Source: Magnolia sinica
Taxonomy: Eukaryota > Streptophyta > Magnoliopsida > Magnoliales > Magnoliaceae
Direction of reading: 5' to 3'
NCBI RefSeq assembly: GCF_029962835.1
Contig: NC_080577.1
Location: 2,914,001-2,978,000, forward strand
DNA: 64,000 bases
Shown one piece after another: positions 49,501-62,000 of the stretch. Each line of letters begins with the position of its first letter. The first letter of the stretch is position 1. The position numbers and the translations under genes are program-made. Under the pieces are notes generated by a model, which was not told the DNA's origin, did not search any database, and worked only from the letters and a program-made list of their open reading frames with translations.

Positions 49501-52500
49501 CTGTGGGACCTACTCTGGTTCTCTAAATATTTTCATCAATGCCGTCCATCCGTTATTTCAGTTGATTTTGGAGCATGATCCAAAAATGATAGAGATCCTC
49601 CACTCAGGTGGACCAAACCATAAGAAACAGCGGTGCTTCAAAGCCCTATCATTAAAAACTTCATACCATAAGTAAGGGCCGCACCATCTTAGGTGAACCA
49701 TACCATAGCTTAGGCCGCATCATCTTAGGTTGACCATACCATAGCTTAGGTCACGCCATCTTTGTGGAGACCAAGGTGCACCTTGCATCACACAAAGGAA
49801 TAAATAGATGTGTAGGATCTTATCGTGCACATGACTGAGGGACCATCCCCTCCAATGGCCCCACTTGGACTACATTTGTATTAGTTCGGAGGTAAAGAGC
49901 CTATCTTTTTGATGCAAGACATGGAGAGTTAGCTCATGAACTTGCTGCGTGAATTACATGTAGGAAACAAACACCTTTATCTGGAAATGATGACCATTTA
50001 CAACTTTTTAGCAGTAAATAAAACGTCTCCCATAAAGTGCATTTCATGGCTGGGTTTTTTTCTATTTACATATGTAAATAATGATTGTCAATTTACCGGT
50101 AACTACATATGTAAAAAAAGAAGAAGCAAACACCCCCTAATGGTGCATCCATGGTTGAATGCCTCATGTACGGCCTTATTGGTCCATATAGGTCCATATA
50201 TCAATGATTCATGTTTATGCATAATGATGCCTATTTAATGTGAGATGTATTCTTTCACATTGAAATTCTATTAAATCATTTGGATTTACCTTTATCAATG
50301 AATTTCCTGTTTTGTGTATGAACTTATTGGCCTGTAAGTCAGTGAATCATGGTTTTTATTTTTTATTTTTTTTCAATATGAGATTGATTCTTTCACATTA
50401 AAACCGTATTAGATCCTCGCGAGTTTCATATCAAATAAATTTTGTAGTTCAGGACCTTCAATTTACACGGTCACTACCGAAGTCTAGGAAGGGATCAAGT
50501 TGCAACCAGCCTTGGGGCCGTGCCAAGTCAATTTGAGCAAGTCCAGGAAAGGGTCAAGTTGCAACCAGCCTTGGGGCCATGCCAAGTCAACTTGAGCAAG
50601 TCCCAACCAGAATTAAGTTTTCAACGCTCATTGAAAATTGGATGCACACTTATCATCTTTACATGATACCGGAGTTTTTGAAAGAAATTTATGTACATAT
50701 CAACTTGAATTGCTTGTCGACTGTTATTAATGTACTTTTTATCACCAGGGTAATGGGTGCAGCAGCACTTCAAAAGTATGTGGGCAGCCTAGGTGGGATA
50801 GGTGCTTCTGGTGTTGGTTCAAGTTCTCCATATGCCCCAAAGGAGCTGAATAAAGAAGTCATGCCAGAGAAGGTAAGATAATCTTTTCATGTGTTCTGGT
50901 ATCTAGGGTTCTATTTATATCTTCTTTAGTTACCCTGTACATGAGATGTAAATAGTCTGAACTTTGTTTTAGAAACTTCTCTCCTTTATTTTTATTGCAC
51001 TGCCATGCTGTGTGCAATATAATTTAAGTTAGAGATCAGAAAAGGCATCAATACTGTTTCCGTTACATCCTAGAATTTTGCATAAATAAACTAAAAAAAT
51101 ATAAAGAGGAAATTTATTCTTGTAGAAATTAATCTAACCAACATTAGCAATTTTTGTTTTATGTCGTCCTCAATAGCAAATAGATCTGCTAATGAATGCT
51201 GTCACCCACATGGGGATGTCACCATGAAGAAAATCATCTAATCATTTGTGTGGAAAGGTAACACTACCAGGGATTGTACCGTGGATCACTCATACACACT
51301 ACACCCTCTACCAGCTCATCTAACGATCAGGAGACTTGCTCAACACAAGTTGATGAATAGAATGATCCCTCCTTTGTTGACTTGCGTTTTCTGGTAATTT
51401 TGTTAACTTGCATTTATTTTTTCAGCATTATTAATGGATCTAGATGTTGAAATAGTTCTACAGTTTTTGTATATATATAATGAGTTGATCTTGTATCCAA
51501 ACCCTACTGATTAAATTTTCAATATTGCTATCTCTTCATGTGTACGGCAACTAACATGAATGTACTGCTATGCTGTGTGCTGACCTGTCTTCATTCTTAC
51601 TTAAGTGGATTAACAAATGAATAGTATCATTTTTATGTGTTGGAGCATTTCCACAACTGGCATTCACTTCCTGCAGAATGTGAAAACCTTTAAAGATGTT
51701 AAAGGATGTGATGATGCAAAGCAAGAGCTCGAGGAAGTAGTTGAGTATCTTAAAAACCCAACAAAGTTTACTCGCCTCGGAGGGAAGTTACCGAAGGTTT
51801 GTTCAACTTTTAACTAATTTTCTGTGACTCTAACTTTATCTGTTCTCTTTGCATGTATAATTTTTGGTATATAGTTGCTGACTTTCCTCAATGGAACTCA
51901 TGGTGTTTTATTCCGACCAAGTAGACATGTCACATGGAATTAAGTCCTGTAAATCTGTAGCCATGCGTCATCAGTAAAAAGGAAAGAAAAAATGGATATA
52001 GAGAGACAGTGTTTTTACTAGACTTGTGCCTTTCCATCATTAGATGAAACTCTTAGTAGGGCTCTACCATGCACTTATATTCTATAGAATTTTCATTAGG
52101 ACCTTGAAAAGAATTTGGTTTTGCATTGCTGTGGTGGAGCGTGTGGACCTTGTTCAAAGGGATGATGTTGAGGTTTGGTCCCATCTATATTCTATGGTGG
52201 TGGAGAGCTGTTAAGGATTTTTTTTGGAAGAAATTCAAGCGCAGGCTTGAAAGTGTGAATTCCCTCTCACAGAAGCTAACCCTAGGTAACTGCAGAGAAC
52301 TCGAGCATTGATTACTGTTTTACTAGGAAGATATCTTTAGTTATGTCAATGTTGATGAACATGATGCCGACGATTGTGCCTGTACAGTCTTGCATTCACT
52401 TTATCTGCATCTTTTATTCATTGCCCTATAGTCGTGTATGGTTCACTTATTGTAATAAGTCAGGGGCACTGGGTGTGAGTGTGTGTTAAAAAAAAAGAGT

Positions 52501-52972
52501 CAGGGGCACTGTTGTCATTTTTGTTTTTTTGCATTTATTACTTAAAAGGTTATTTTTGGGTGAGGGGGGTTTGTAGGAACGTCTCTCTTTTCTCCCGTTC
52601 TTCTTCTCTCTCTATTTTCGCTTATTCTTTCATTATCTGCAACACTACCAGTTACAATGAAGGGGATATTTGGAAAGGGAATCGGCCAATGTTAGAACCT
52701 GTAATAATCACTATAATGTGTGATGAGTTTGATGACATTTAGAACCCTGTGTGGGTGATTCACCGAAGCAGCAATAGATTCGGATGTGGGAGCAGGAAAG
52801 CATCTGTTTCAAAATGTAAAGAAGTAGAAATAGATAGGAAGCGGGAGTGGGAGCGATGGTCCAAAGTGCGATCCGAAGGAGCAGCGCCTAGTTGGAAGGA
52901 TCCTGCAATTCACGCAAGCAAAGGCCCTATCCTTAATTTTATGTATTTACTTCAATTTAAAATTTATCGTTA

Positions 52973-53019
<47 letters not shown>

Positions 53020-56000
53020 TAGCCTGCACCATCCTTTTACTATTACTTGCTTTTGTTGTTTTGCATATCAAGTGGATGGTTAGGTTAACTCATGCTATTC
53101 ATTTGCTGTTGCATTGTCCTCTTCACCATCTTAAGCATTGTATGTTTTGTTTCTTCATTATTTTGTTAGAGCAATTTTTATTATATTTGCAGGGAATTCT
53201 CTTGACTGGAGCACCTGGGACAGGAAAGACTCTGCTTGCCAAGGTAAGAGATTATCTACATGCTGCCTAGAAATTTTTGCTGTTTGTCTTTGTTGTCTTC
53301 TTCTTTCTACCTTATGTCCTGAAGTTATGATAGGTAATCTGTAGTTATTTGAGTACTGACCATTTGTTACACCTTGAACACTGAGGCCTTTGCAGTTCTC
53401 AGAATGATTCTGTTGCTTATTTTTTAGTTGGAAAGGTAGTGTTCTCTACCATGCCATCAGTCACCAAAATTTTACAAGAACTTCGGTTTTCAATACTTTG
53501 GGCACCATGTCTCGAAAGTGAATCATGGGAACTCTCCTACCGTCTACAATTTGAACCTGATCTTATCTTTGTGTGAGTATCTGGAATGTTCTATTATCCT
53601 CCTAATGGACCTTAATCACATATATCAGTTCCCACGCAGGAAACTCATCCAGAAAAAAAGTTTTGACTTTATTTACTTTTGATATTTGACTGAATGCTAT
53701 TCAAAGAAACAAGTGAGAAAGATACATCGTGGAAGAGGCAACTGCGAGCAAATAAAAAGTGAATCTCCTTATCTCTCGACTCTGTCTCGGGAGTTAGCAA
53801 TATTGCTTGCTTGCCATATAAGTGTACAAAAGATGCATCTTCCTCAATGCCAAATCTCTAATCTCATCCTCTATAACTCGGCTACTTGCATTGAAGGTCA
53901 TGGCATTTTTCCAATCTTCCTCCACTTTTAATACGAAGTATGGCAAGTGGGTGTGTCATGTGTGTGAGACCGATCAATAAGATGGGCATGTTAGGTTTTC
54001 TGCAGGCGTGATGACAGATGGAAGGATTTTCAATAATAAACTTTGGCAGATACAATAAAAGATGACTCATCTCTATGATTACTGCTATTGGTCTGTTGGT
54101 GCACATGTCGTGATGTTCTCTTTTTACTCTTGAATAAAAATTTTGTTGCCTTTCAAAAAAAATAAAAAAAACCAGATATGACACCCTTTGACTGATTGAA
54201 TCTATGAATTAAATTCAAGAGGATCTGTTGCCCGTTCTTTTTCTGTACTGACCATCAATATTTCAGAACTCCAACAAATCACAAAGCACGCTGTTTCCCG
54301 TTTGGCAGATCTGTTTGGCTGTAAGGTGGGATCCTTTCCTACATCTTACCTTGGGCTCCCATTATGTGTTGGTAAATCTCCTATTACTCTTCGGGACAAA
54401 ATCTTGGAGAAGATTCATAGTCGACTATCTGCGTGGAAAGGTTAAACAATGTCTCTAGGTGGTGGGCTAACTCTTCTTAAAGCATGTCTATCTAACCTTC
54501 CAGTTTACTTTATGTCTCTCTTTAAATGTTCTAATTCAGTAGTTCAAAAGATAGATAGAATGCGCAGAGATTTTCTTTGGGAAGGGGGGTCTGTTTCAAA
54601 AAAATTCCATGTCTTAAACTGGAAAGAGGCTTGTTCTCCTATTTCCCAAGGAGGAGCGGGTATCAAGAGGCTTGATTTGGTGAATTCTTCGCTTATGGGA
54701 AAATGGGTTTGGCGGTTTTCCTTTGAAGATGGGGGGCTGTGGAAATCTATTTTGGTGGCTAAATATGGGACATCTTCTTCGGGTTGGTGGATCAAACAAC
54801 CCTCTGTGTACAGGATGTCTTATATTTGGAAAACCATTAATAGGAGTGCCCCTCAAATATTTGACAGATCCAAATTTAAGGTTGGTATAGGAGACATAAT
54901 CAGGTTTTGGGCTAATCCTTGGATCTTCGAGCAACCGTTGCAGACCATATATTCGGATCTCATGGCCCTTTCTATGGTTAGAGACACGCTGATTGAATCC
55001 TGCTTGTCTTGGGAAGGGTAAGAAAGAATTTGGTTTCCTCCCTTAAGGAGGAATCTGAAGGATACTGAATTAGAATCTTTAATATCCCTTCTTTCGAAAT
55101 TGCAGGGATATAAGTTCGATCAGGATTCTCAAGATTCAATTGTATGGAAGATATCAGTGTTTGGTCTATTCTCTGTTCATACCTTCTATGCGGATCTTGT
55201 AAAATCTGGAGAAAGGAGTCTCTGCCCTACAACAGAAGTCTGGAAATATGGAGCTCCCCCAAAAGTTGCAGCCTTTGCATGGCTAGCACGAAGGAAAAGA
55301 ATCCTCACGCTTGATAATTTGCAAAAAAAGGGAATGTTTCTTCCGAATGTTTGTCTGTTGTGCTTTAGGGAAGTGGAGTCAATCGATCATATATTCATTC
55401 ATTGTTCTTTCGCCACGAGAGTCTGGAATGGGATTCTTCATCTGGCTTCGGTTTCTTGGACCATGCCGTCCTCTATCGACAATCTCTTCTTGTCTTGGCA
55501 CGAACCGGATGGGGAAAAGATGGTGTGCTGCTCTGTTAGCGATTCTGTGGGCTATATGGGCAGAAAGGAATGATCGCTGGTTCTGCAACAAGAGGAGAGG
55601 AGGCGGGGGTTTTCAGCGGGGTTCTTCAGTATTTGTGGGATTGGGCTCCATAGGGTGGCCTGTGGGTTGTTACAGCGTAGGCGCTGGATGTTGTATTTTA
55701 GTTCCTAGGTTTTCCCTATTTTTTTTTTCTATATTTTTGCTTTTTGGTTTTTGGTTTTTTCCATTCCATTGGGTGTGCTTGTTTTTCTCTTTTTTTGTTT
55801 CCTTTTGGTTCTTTTTAATAAAATTTCACCCTTAAAAAAAAATAAAAAAAAAAATTTAGCGAATAGTGTGTAGCATTGTATGCACCCCTCTGAAGTTTGA
55901 GGTGTAAGCTACATAGCATGTAGCATAAGCTACACACTACTTCTAGATTTTTAATCAAGATTGTGCTTAGTTGCACCTAGAGATGTACACGAGTTGAGTT

Positions 56001-59000
56001 AGCTCAGTCAGCTCGTTCGAAATTGAATTCGGACCGAGTCGAGCTGGTTTTTGAAGCACAAAAAAATTTCAAGCCCAGTTCGAGCTTGCTCGAGCTCGAC
56101 TCGACTCGGCTCGAACCTCAACTCGAATCGACTCGGTTTGAATCGGCTCGGTGACTTGGTTATTTTGATATTGATGCTGCTCGCCGAGTGTTTGATGAAA
56201 TGATTCAACGACGTGTTGTTTCGGGTGATTACATTCTCTGTGAGATCGGTTGGTGGCGAGGAAGGAATCGATATGAAACAAATCACTACAAAAAAAAAAA
56301 AAAAACCTTACATTATAAGACTGCTATCATATCTTGATTTTGATGTTGTTCGTTAAGTGCTGTTAATGTTTTGCATTATGTGAGAAATTGAAGATGCATT
56401 CTGTGTTTGAGAAAATGTTGCACAGGCTCAAACTCAGCTCAAACTGGCCTGAGTTGCTGACCGAACCGAGCCGAGCTGGCCAGTCGGGCTTGAGGATTGA
56501 GCCAAGCTGAGTTTGAGCTAGGGTTAGCTACTGGCCGAGCGGAGCCGAGCTGTGCCAAGCTTGACTTGGTTCGACTTGTGTACAGCTCTAGTTGCACCAA
56601 TTCATGGTATTATGCACCAAATTACACTGATTAATAATGAAATTTAACAAAATTTCATGATATTTGGTGCAACCAAGTGCAACCTAAAGTAATAGGAAAT
56701 GACAATGATTAAGTAGAAATGTGTAGAAAGAGCAACGAAACTAATTTAATATTGTTACTCGTATTATTTTATTAAAAGCATTAAAATATTATTTTATTAA
56801 AAGCATTAAAAAGATTAACTAAATTTTATTGAAAAAAAAAACAACATAACAAATCATTGAAAATATTAATGGATTTTAATGTTGCAGTGAAAAATAACTT
56901 GTCGTGTGAGCTATGTAGCATGTAGTGTAGGCTACAGATGACTTACGCTATTTTCATGAGCTATGTAGCATTAAGGCTAAGCTACACTACATAGCGTAAG
57001 CTACATGCTACATAGCGTAAGCTATTTAAAACATTGCAAATGCTAAGGAACTCCTACAAATCTCTGTGGAGGATTACATTTGGAGTTTCTACTTCGGAAA
57101 TATGTCTAATATAGATAAACAATTCTTCCACCTCTTTCCTGTTGCTCATAGTGAGATTACAGTGTCCCACTAATATTTATGTTTTCTTGGTTAATGCATG
57201 AGTGGTGCCAATAAAAAAAGAAGAATGTGAATGGCATCAGCTGTGCACATATGCACGATTTGAGTGTCTGAGATCTGATTCTGAAGTCATTTACCACTGA
57301 TTGAAACTTGTGGTCTATTGACTTCTATATAAACATGTCTCTTTTCATCTAGCCTGCCATTTTTTTTTTGTCAATTTATATGCTGCCTTTATTTTGTTTC
57401 TATGGCTGAAGCTGGATCACTGCAGGCTATTGCTGGAGAAGCTGGGGTGCCATTCTTCTATCGAGCAGGTTCTGAATTTGAGGAAATGTATGTTCGCTGC
57501 CTTGCAGTTTTTAATTGCCTTGTATGTTCGCTGCCTTGCAGTTTTTAATTGCCTTGTATGTTCGTGCGTGCGTGTGTGCGTGCGTGTTTTAACAGTGATA
57601 TGCCTCATAATGTAACTGTTAGAGGCGTAAGTGGTGTTCTGCAATTACATGCGTCTTTAATTTGAATAAAAGAATTTTAATTAGGATAAAAGGAGTAGCC
57701 AAAACCAGATTATTGAACCCAAGGATAATGAATGAAACAAGCCTTTTGTAATCAGAAAATAAGATACTTTATTAAGATAGGGGAGCCGAAGGTCAAAACA
57801 TACAAAAGCTACAGAATGCAGCTGATCAAGGAGTAGCAACCCCAGAAGCAACTGGGAGACAAAATTGGTGAACTTGTCAGAAGGGGGAACAACCGCGTCG
57901 TCATCTTCTTTAAGTTGGCGAACGTTTTTTTTCCTTTTTTGAGAGAAACGTTCCTGAATCTGAGGATACCATGCTAGGAAATCTGCGCAAATTCCTACTG
58001 ATTAAGTGATCCCAAAAATAAACCAGTTAACAAGTAAATCTGAAGTCATGCTGATCAAACCAGCGAGCAAGGCAATTTTTTTTTTTTTTTTTTTGTGTGT
58101 GTGAAAGATGATGAAGTCCAATTAAAGCAAGTGAAGGAGAAACTCCTTGATGACCACGGTCAACATTCCTTCTAACTCTTATTTCAGGCCTTCAACTTAA
58201 CCTTCTGAGCCATATTCAAGTTCCCTTTGCGAGATGCTACAGCTTACTTACAGGCTTCAAGGCTCACCGACGATCTAGGAGTGGGCCCAGGTGTCTTCTT
58301 CACCTGGCTCTTCAGTCCCCTCCCTTGAACTTCTATTTTATCCATATTTTTCAAGGTTTGCAGTCAATTTCGACCTTCCTTTCTTCCATTCAACACTTCA
58401 GTAACATTATTTGCTTCAACCTTGTATTTGAATCACATAAAGTCGAACCTCCCCTATCCTCCTGTATCCCTATTTCTAGGGATCACAGTCCTGGTAGTTC
58501 CCCAAAATCCTAGAACAGAGGTGATGCATCAATAGCCTCTGACAATCAGTGAAAACCTGCTACAAAAATGCTGAAGATGTCTCCCTCCTCATCCATTGGA
58601 TCTTCCCCTACCTGTCTCCTGAATGGAATATCTTACGTTCCTTTTTCAAGTCAACACACTCACCAGCAAACTCTCATAAGCACCTACATCTTCCGAATTC
58701 TCTGTGCTCCCTGGGTGTGTGGAAGTTATGCTCTTGTGGAAGTCAACATTTAGATAGTGTGAATCATTACCTTTTGCCCACTTTTATGAAAGCAAGGAAG
58801 AGGAATGATTCTCCTGATTGTTCGCTTCACTTTGTGTTTGTAGGGAGTTCAGGTTGCATTCAGTTCAGGTTTTGCAATGTGATTACTTTTCTAGAGGCCA
58901 TTTGATCTTAACAACCTTCTGGAAAGAAGGCATCTGATGTTACTAAATTTGTAGGGAGTTTCAGTCAGAAACTGTTGCTATTTCTGATTAGACAAAAGTC

Positions 59001-62000
59001 AGCCAACAATTATAGTTCTTAGAATCATCTCATGATTTGCTTTTATGTTTGTTCTCTTTTAGTTATGCCAGCCCTAATTAATTGTGATAAGGCTTACATG
59101 ACTACGATGAAATTTCAAAATGGCAAACATTCTGGTGTAGGAGCTCACATATAACTCTAAAACTGTCTCAGTCGGCACTTTTTTGAAATCTGCAAAATCC
59201 GAGTACATTCGTCCCTAGAGGAGACCATCAATCTTGAATCTCCTGTCTTTCATGGTTTAGTGCATGCAGTATGGCATTGACACTTTGGGACATTTTGGTT
59301 GAGTTTGTAACTGAGGAAAGTTTTGGTTAGCTTATCATTTTCACTTTTGTATGGCAGGTTTGTTGGAGTTGGTGCTCGGCGTGTACGGTCTTTATTTCAA
59401 GCTGCTAAAAAAAAGGTTGGATATTCCCCCCCGTGTGACTGCTGCACTCTGTCCAATAATTCAATTTAGCAAAAAATATATCTAACCATTTTGAAATTCA
59501 TGTGAACTGTCTTATGCTTGTATGAGTACAGACTGTTTTGTCTACTTGTAAACTTATAATGGATTGTGTATAGTTATGGAATCAGCATGATGCAAAAGAA
59601 TTGAGCGGTGCCGAAAAGTCTGAATGTTTCCTACCAAATGTTGTGGCTGCTGGTGATTTTTGGATATGCCAAGAATTTTAACCTTCACAATGTGAGTTTG
59701 CTAAAATGCACATCCACCATGCGATTGTCTTTGACTTTTGCTGATGTTTATGAAGGTCTCAGGTGTAGGTAATGAGTGTTCTTCTTGATTCCCACATTTT
59801 GGAACGAAAAGGCAAAACGTAAAAGATTGTGGAGAATGAGCAATGAGGATCAATTTCACAATGTGCGATTGATTTCTGAATGTCAATTGGCCACCGGCTG
59901 GGCATCTTAAATCAAGCCTCAATTGACATGGTAACAAAATGTTGTCTCAGTTACCAAAGAAAATGCTGGAAACCAATTTTTTCTTAGTATTTCTTGAAGA
60001 TAGGAAGAAACTTGCTGTCAAAAAGCAAAGGCTTGACATTCCCGAGGAAGGATCTTGAGGTTACAAGTTCAAAGATTTGAAAATCTTCTACAAGGATGCA
60101 TCCTTTGCTGAGAGCATATAAGAAACTTGGATTTGGTATTGCGTAATAGTTCTTATTAATCTTGAATGAAGTTAAAGGTCTTGTTTCCTATACAGTGAAT
60201 GGGTAAAAAAGAGAATGCTCTTCAGCAATTGAGATCAATATACAGTTGCCGAATTCACATAAGGATGAAGTTACCTGATAAGAATGATGTGGAGTAGAAG
60301 GGCACTTAATCTATCCTAAATGATTTTTTCTGCATGCATCAGGATGAACTCTCAAGATAGCCCATTTGCGAATGCCAAATGGTTGTACCTTTTTTTTTCC
60401 CCCTAAAATTGTTATCTTCCTCAGAAATCAGGTTAACAGTTCCCATTCTACACGTTTAATACTTACAAGTTTTCTATTGATCCTTTTATCTGCAGTCATT
60501 TCTTGATTGTATTCCTATCTGTTCTTGTTATTAAAGCAACTGCTTAATCCATAGTAAATCTGTATTCGCTGTAACTTTGGTATATAAATGTCCCTAGGCA
60601 CCTTGCATCATTTTCATTGATGAAATAGATGCTGTGGGATCCACTCGAAAGCAATGGGAAGGTCATACAAAGAAGACATTACATCAGCTGCTTGTTGAAA
60701 TGGATGGGTTTGAGCAGAATGAGGTACATCTTTGCAAACTAAGTACTTTGTTTGATTCCTATATTTATTTGTTCACCCATTTAACATTCTCTTATTTAGG
60801 GCATAATATTGATGGCTGCAACAAACTTGCCGGATATTCTGGATCCTGCTTTGACAAGGCCTGGTAGATTTGACAGGCATGTAAGTTTCTTTCTACTACC
60901 CTTTTTTGAGTTCTTTGTATACTATCTGCTACCAGATTCTGGAAATGGAAGTTCCAGATTCTTTGTACTTTGAAGAAATTTGCCATAGTACTGGTGACCA
61001 TTTCTATGCAAATAAATATATGCATGTTTTAGTCATATTTGCTTCTTGATCTATCAGTATGCTCATATTATACAAGGTCTAAATGGTCATCCCTTCTATA
61101 ATTGGTCACATGCACACGTGGGTTGGTATGCATGTGCATATCATAACACACAATATGCACTCATAAGTGGATGTGTTCACACCATGTTTGTGTGCTTTTT
61201 TATTGGAGGTTTCTGTTCTCTTAGATATGCTTCTGTTGTTGAGATGCACAAAACTTTAACAAAATCTTGTTATAGATTGTTGTCCCAAATCCTGATGTGC
61301 GAGGCCGGCAAGAGATTTTGGAGCTTTATTTGCAGGACAAGCCTTTGGAAGATGATATAGATGTCAAAGCAATTGCACGTGGTACTCCTGGCTTCAATGG
61401 GGCAGGTGTACTTTCTTACTCTATTCTGAGCGAAGAGTATTTAGTGCATTCACAAAATCAATGGTTTCTTTTCTCCTGTTTGACGACAGAATATGGATTC
61501 CTAGCTGTGAAAAATGTTTTGAAATAAATAATGGAACCTGCATCTTTTTTTTTTTTTTTTGGTTAGATCTGGCAAACTTGGTAAACATTGCAGCCATTAA
61601 GGCTGCAGTAGAAGGTGTCGAGAAGCTAACTGCTGCACAGTTGGAGTTTGCGAAAGACAGGATAATTATGGGTACGGAGCGGAAAACAATGTTCATATCA
61701 GAAGAGTCAAAGAAGGTCAGCATGTTATCCACTCCTTTTTTGTTACAGTATTGCTAGTGTTGTCTTGTACTTTGGTATGAAAACTATATCTTTGGTTGCT
61801 TTGTTTGACCCCTTTGCAGAATTCACAAGGCATTATGTTATCGGGTAACGGTGGTATTCTTTGTTTTTTCAGCTCACTGCATATCATGAGAGTGGTCATG
61901 CCATTGTTGCATTCAATACTGATGGCGCACATCCTATTCACAAGGCAACTATAATGCCAAGGGGATCTGCTCTGGGGATGGTTACCCAGCTTCCTTCTAA

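Larger units (their letters stand above)
43793..50137. mobile_element. Large DNA transposon-like element with ~1.35-kb terminal inverted repeats, in FTSH11 intron 4
   Basis: Sequence from about 43793 to 45166 is the reverse complement, at roughly 85% identity by eye, of about 48805-50137. Matching landmarks include TTTACATATG...ACAATCATTATTTACATATG, CATGTCTTGCAT, GATGGTGCGGCC, CACCATGATGGTGATTTTCTTACCAGCATTCCCG, GCATTTGGAGGAGTA, and GCACATACGAACCCAAGC. The termini GGGGTTGTTTG and CAAACACCCCC are flanked by TA on both sides, which is too short to name a superfamily. A later hAT insertion (45175-47340) splits the left part; without it the element is about 4.2 kb with a ~1.4-kb interior. No transposase is recognisable, so it is non-autonomous. 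Long inverted ends and a captured gene-like fragment would suit a Mutator-type Pack element, but no 9-bp duplication was found. Confidence 0.8.

Noticed and set aside
58549..58905. 118-residue open frame in FTSH11 intron 8
   Set aside because: No recognisable motif, overlapped by another frame, and inside an intron between confirmed exons.
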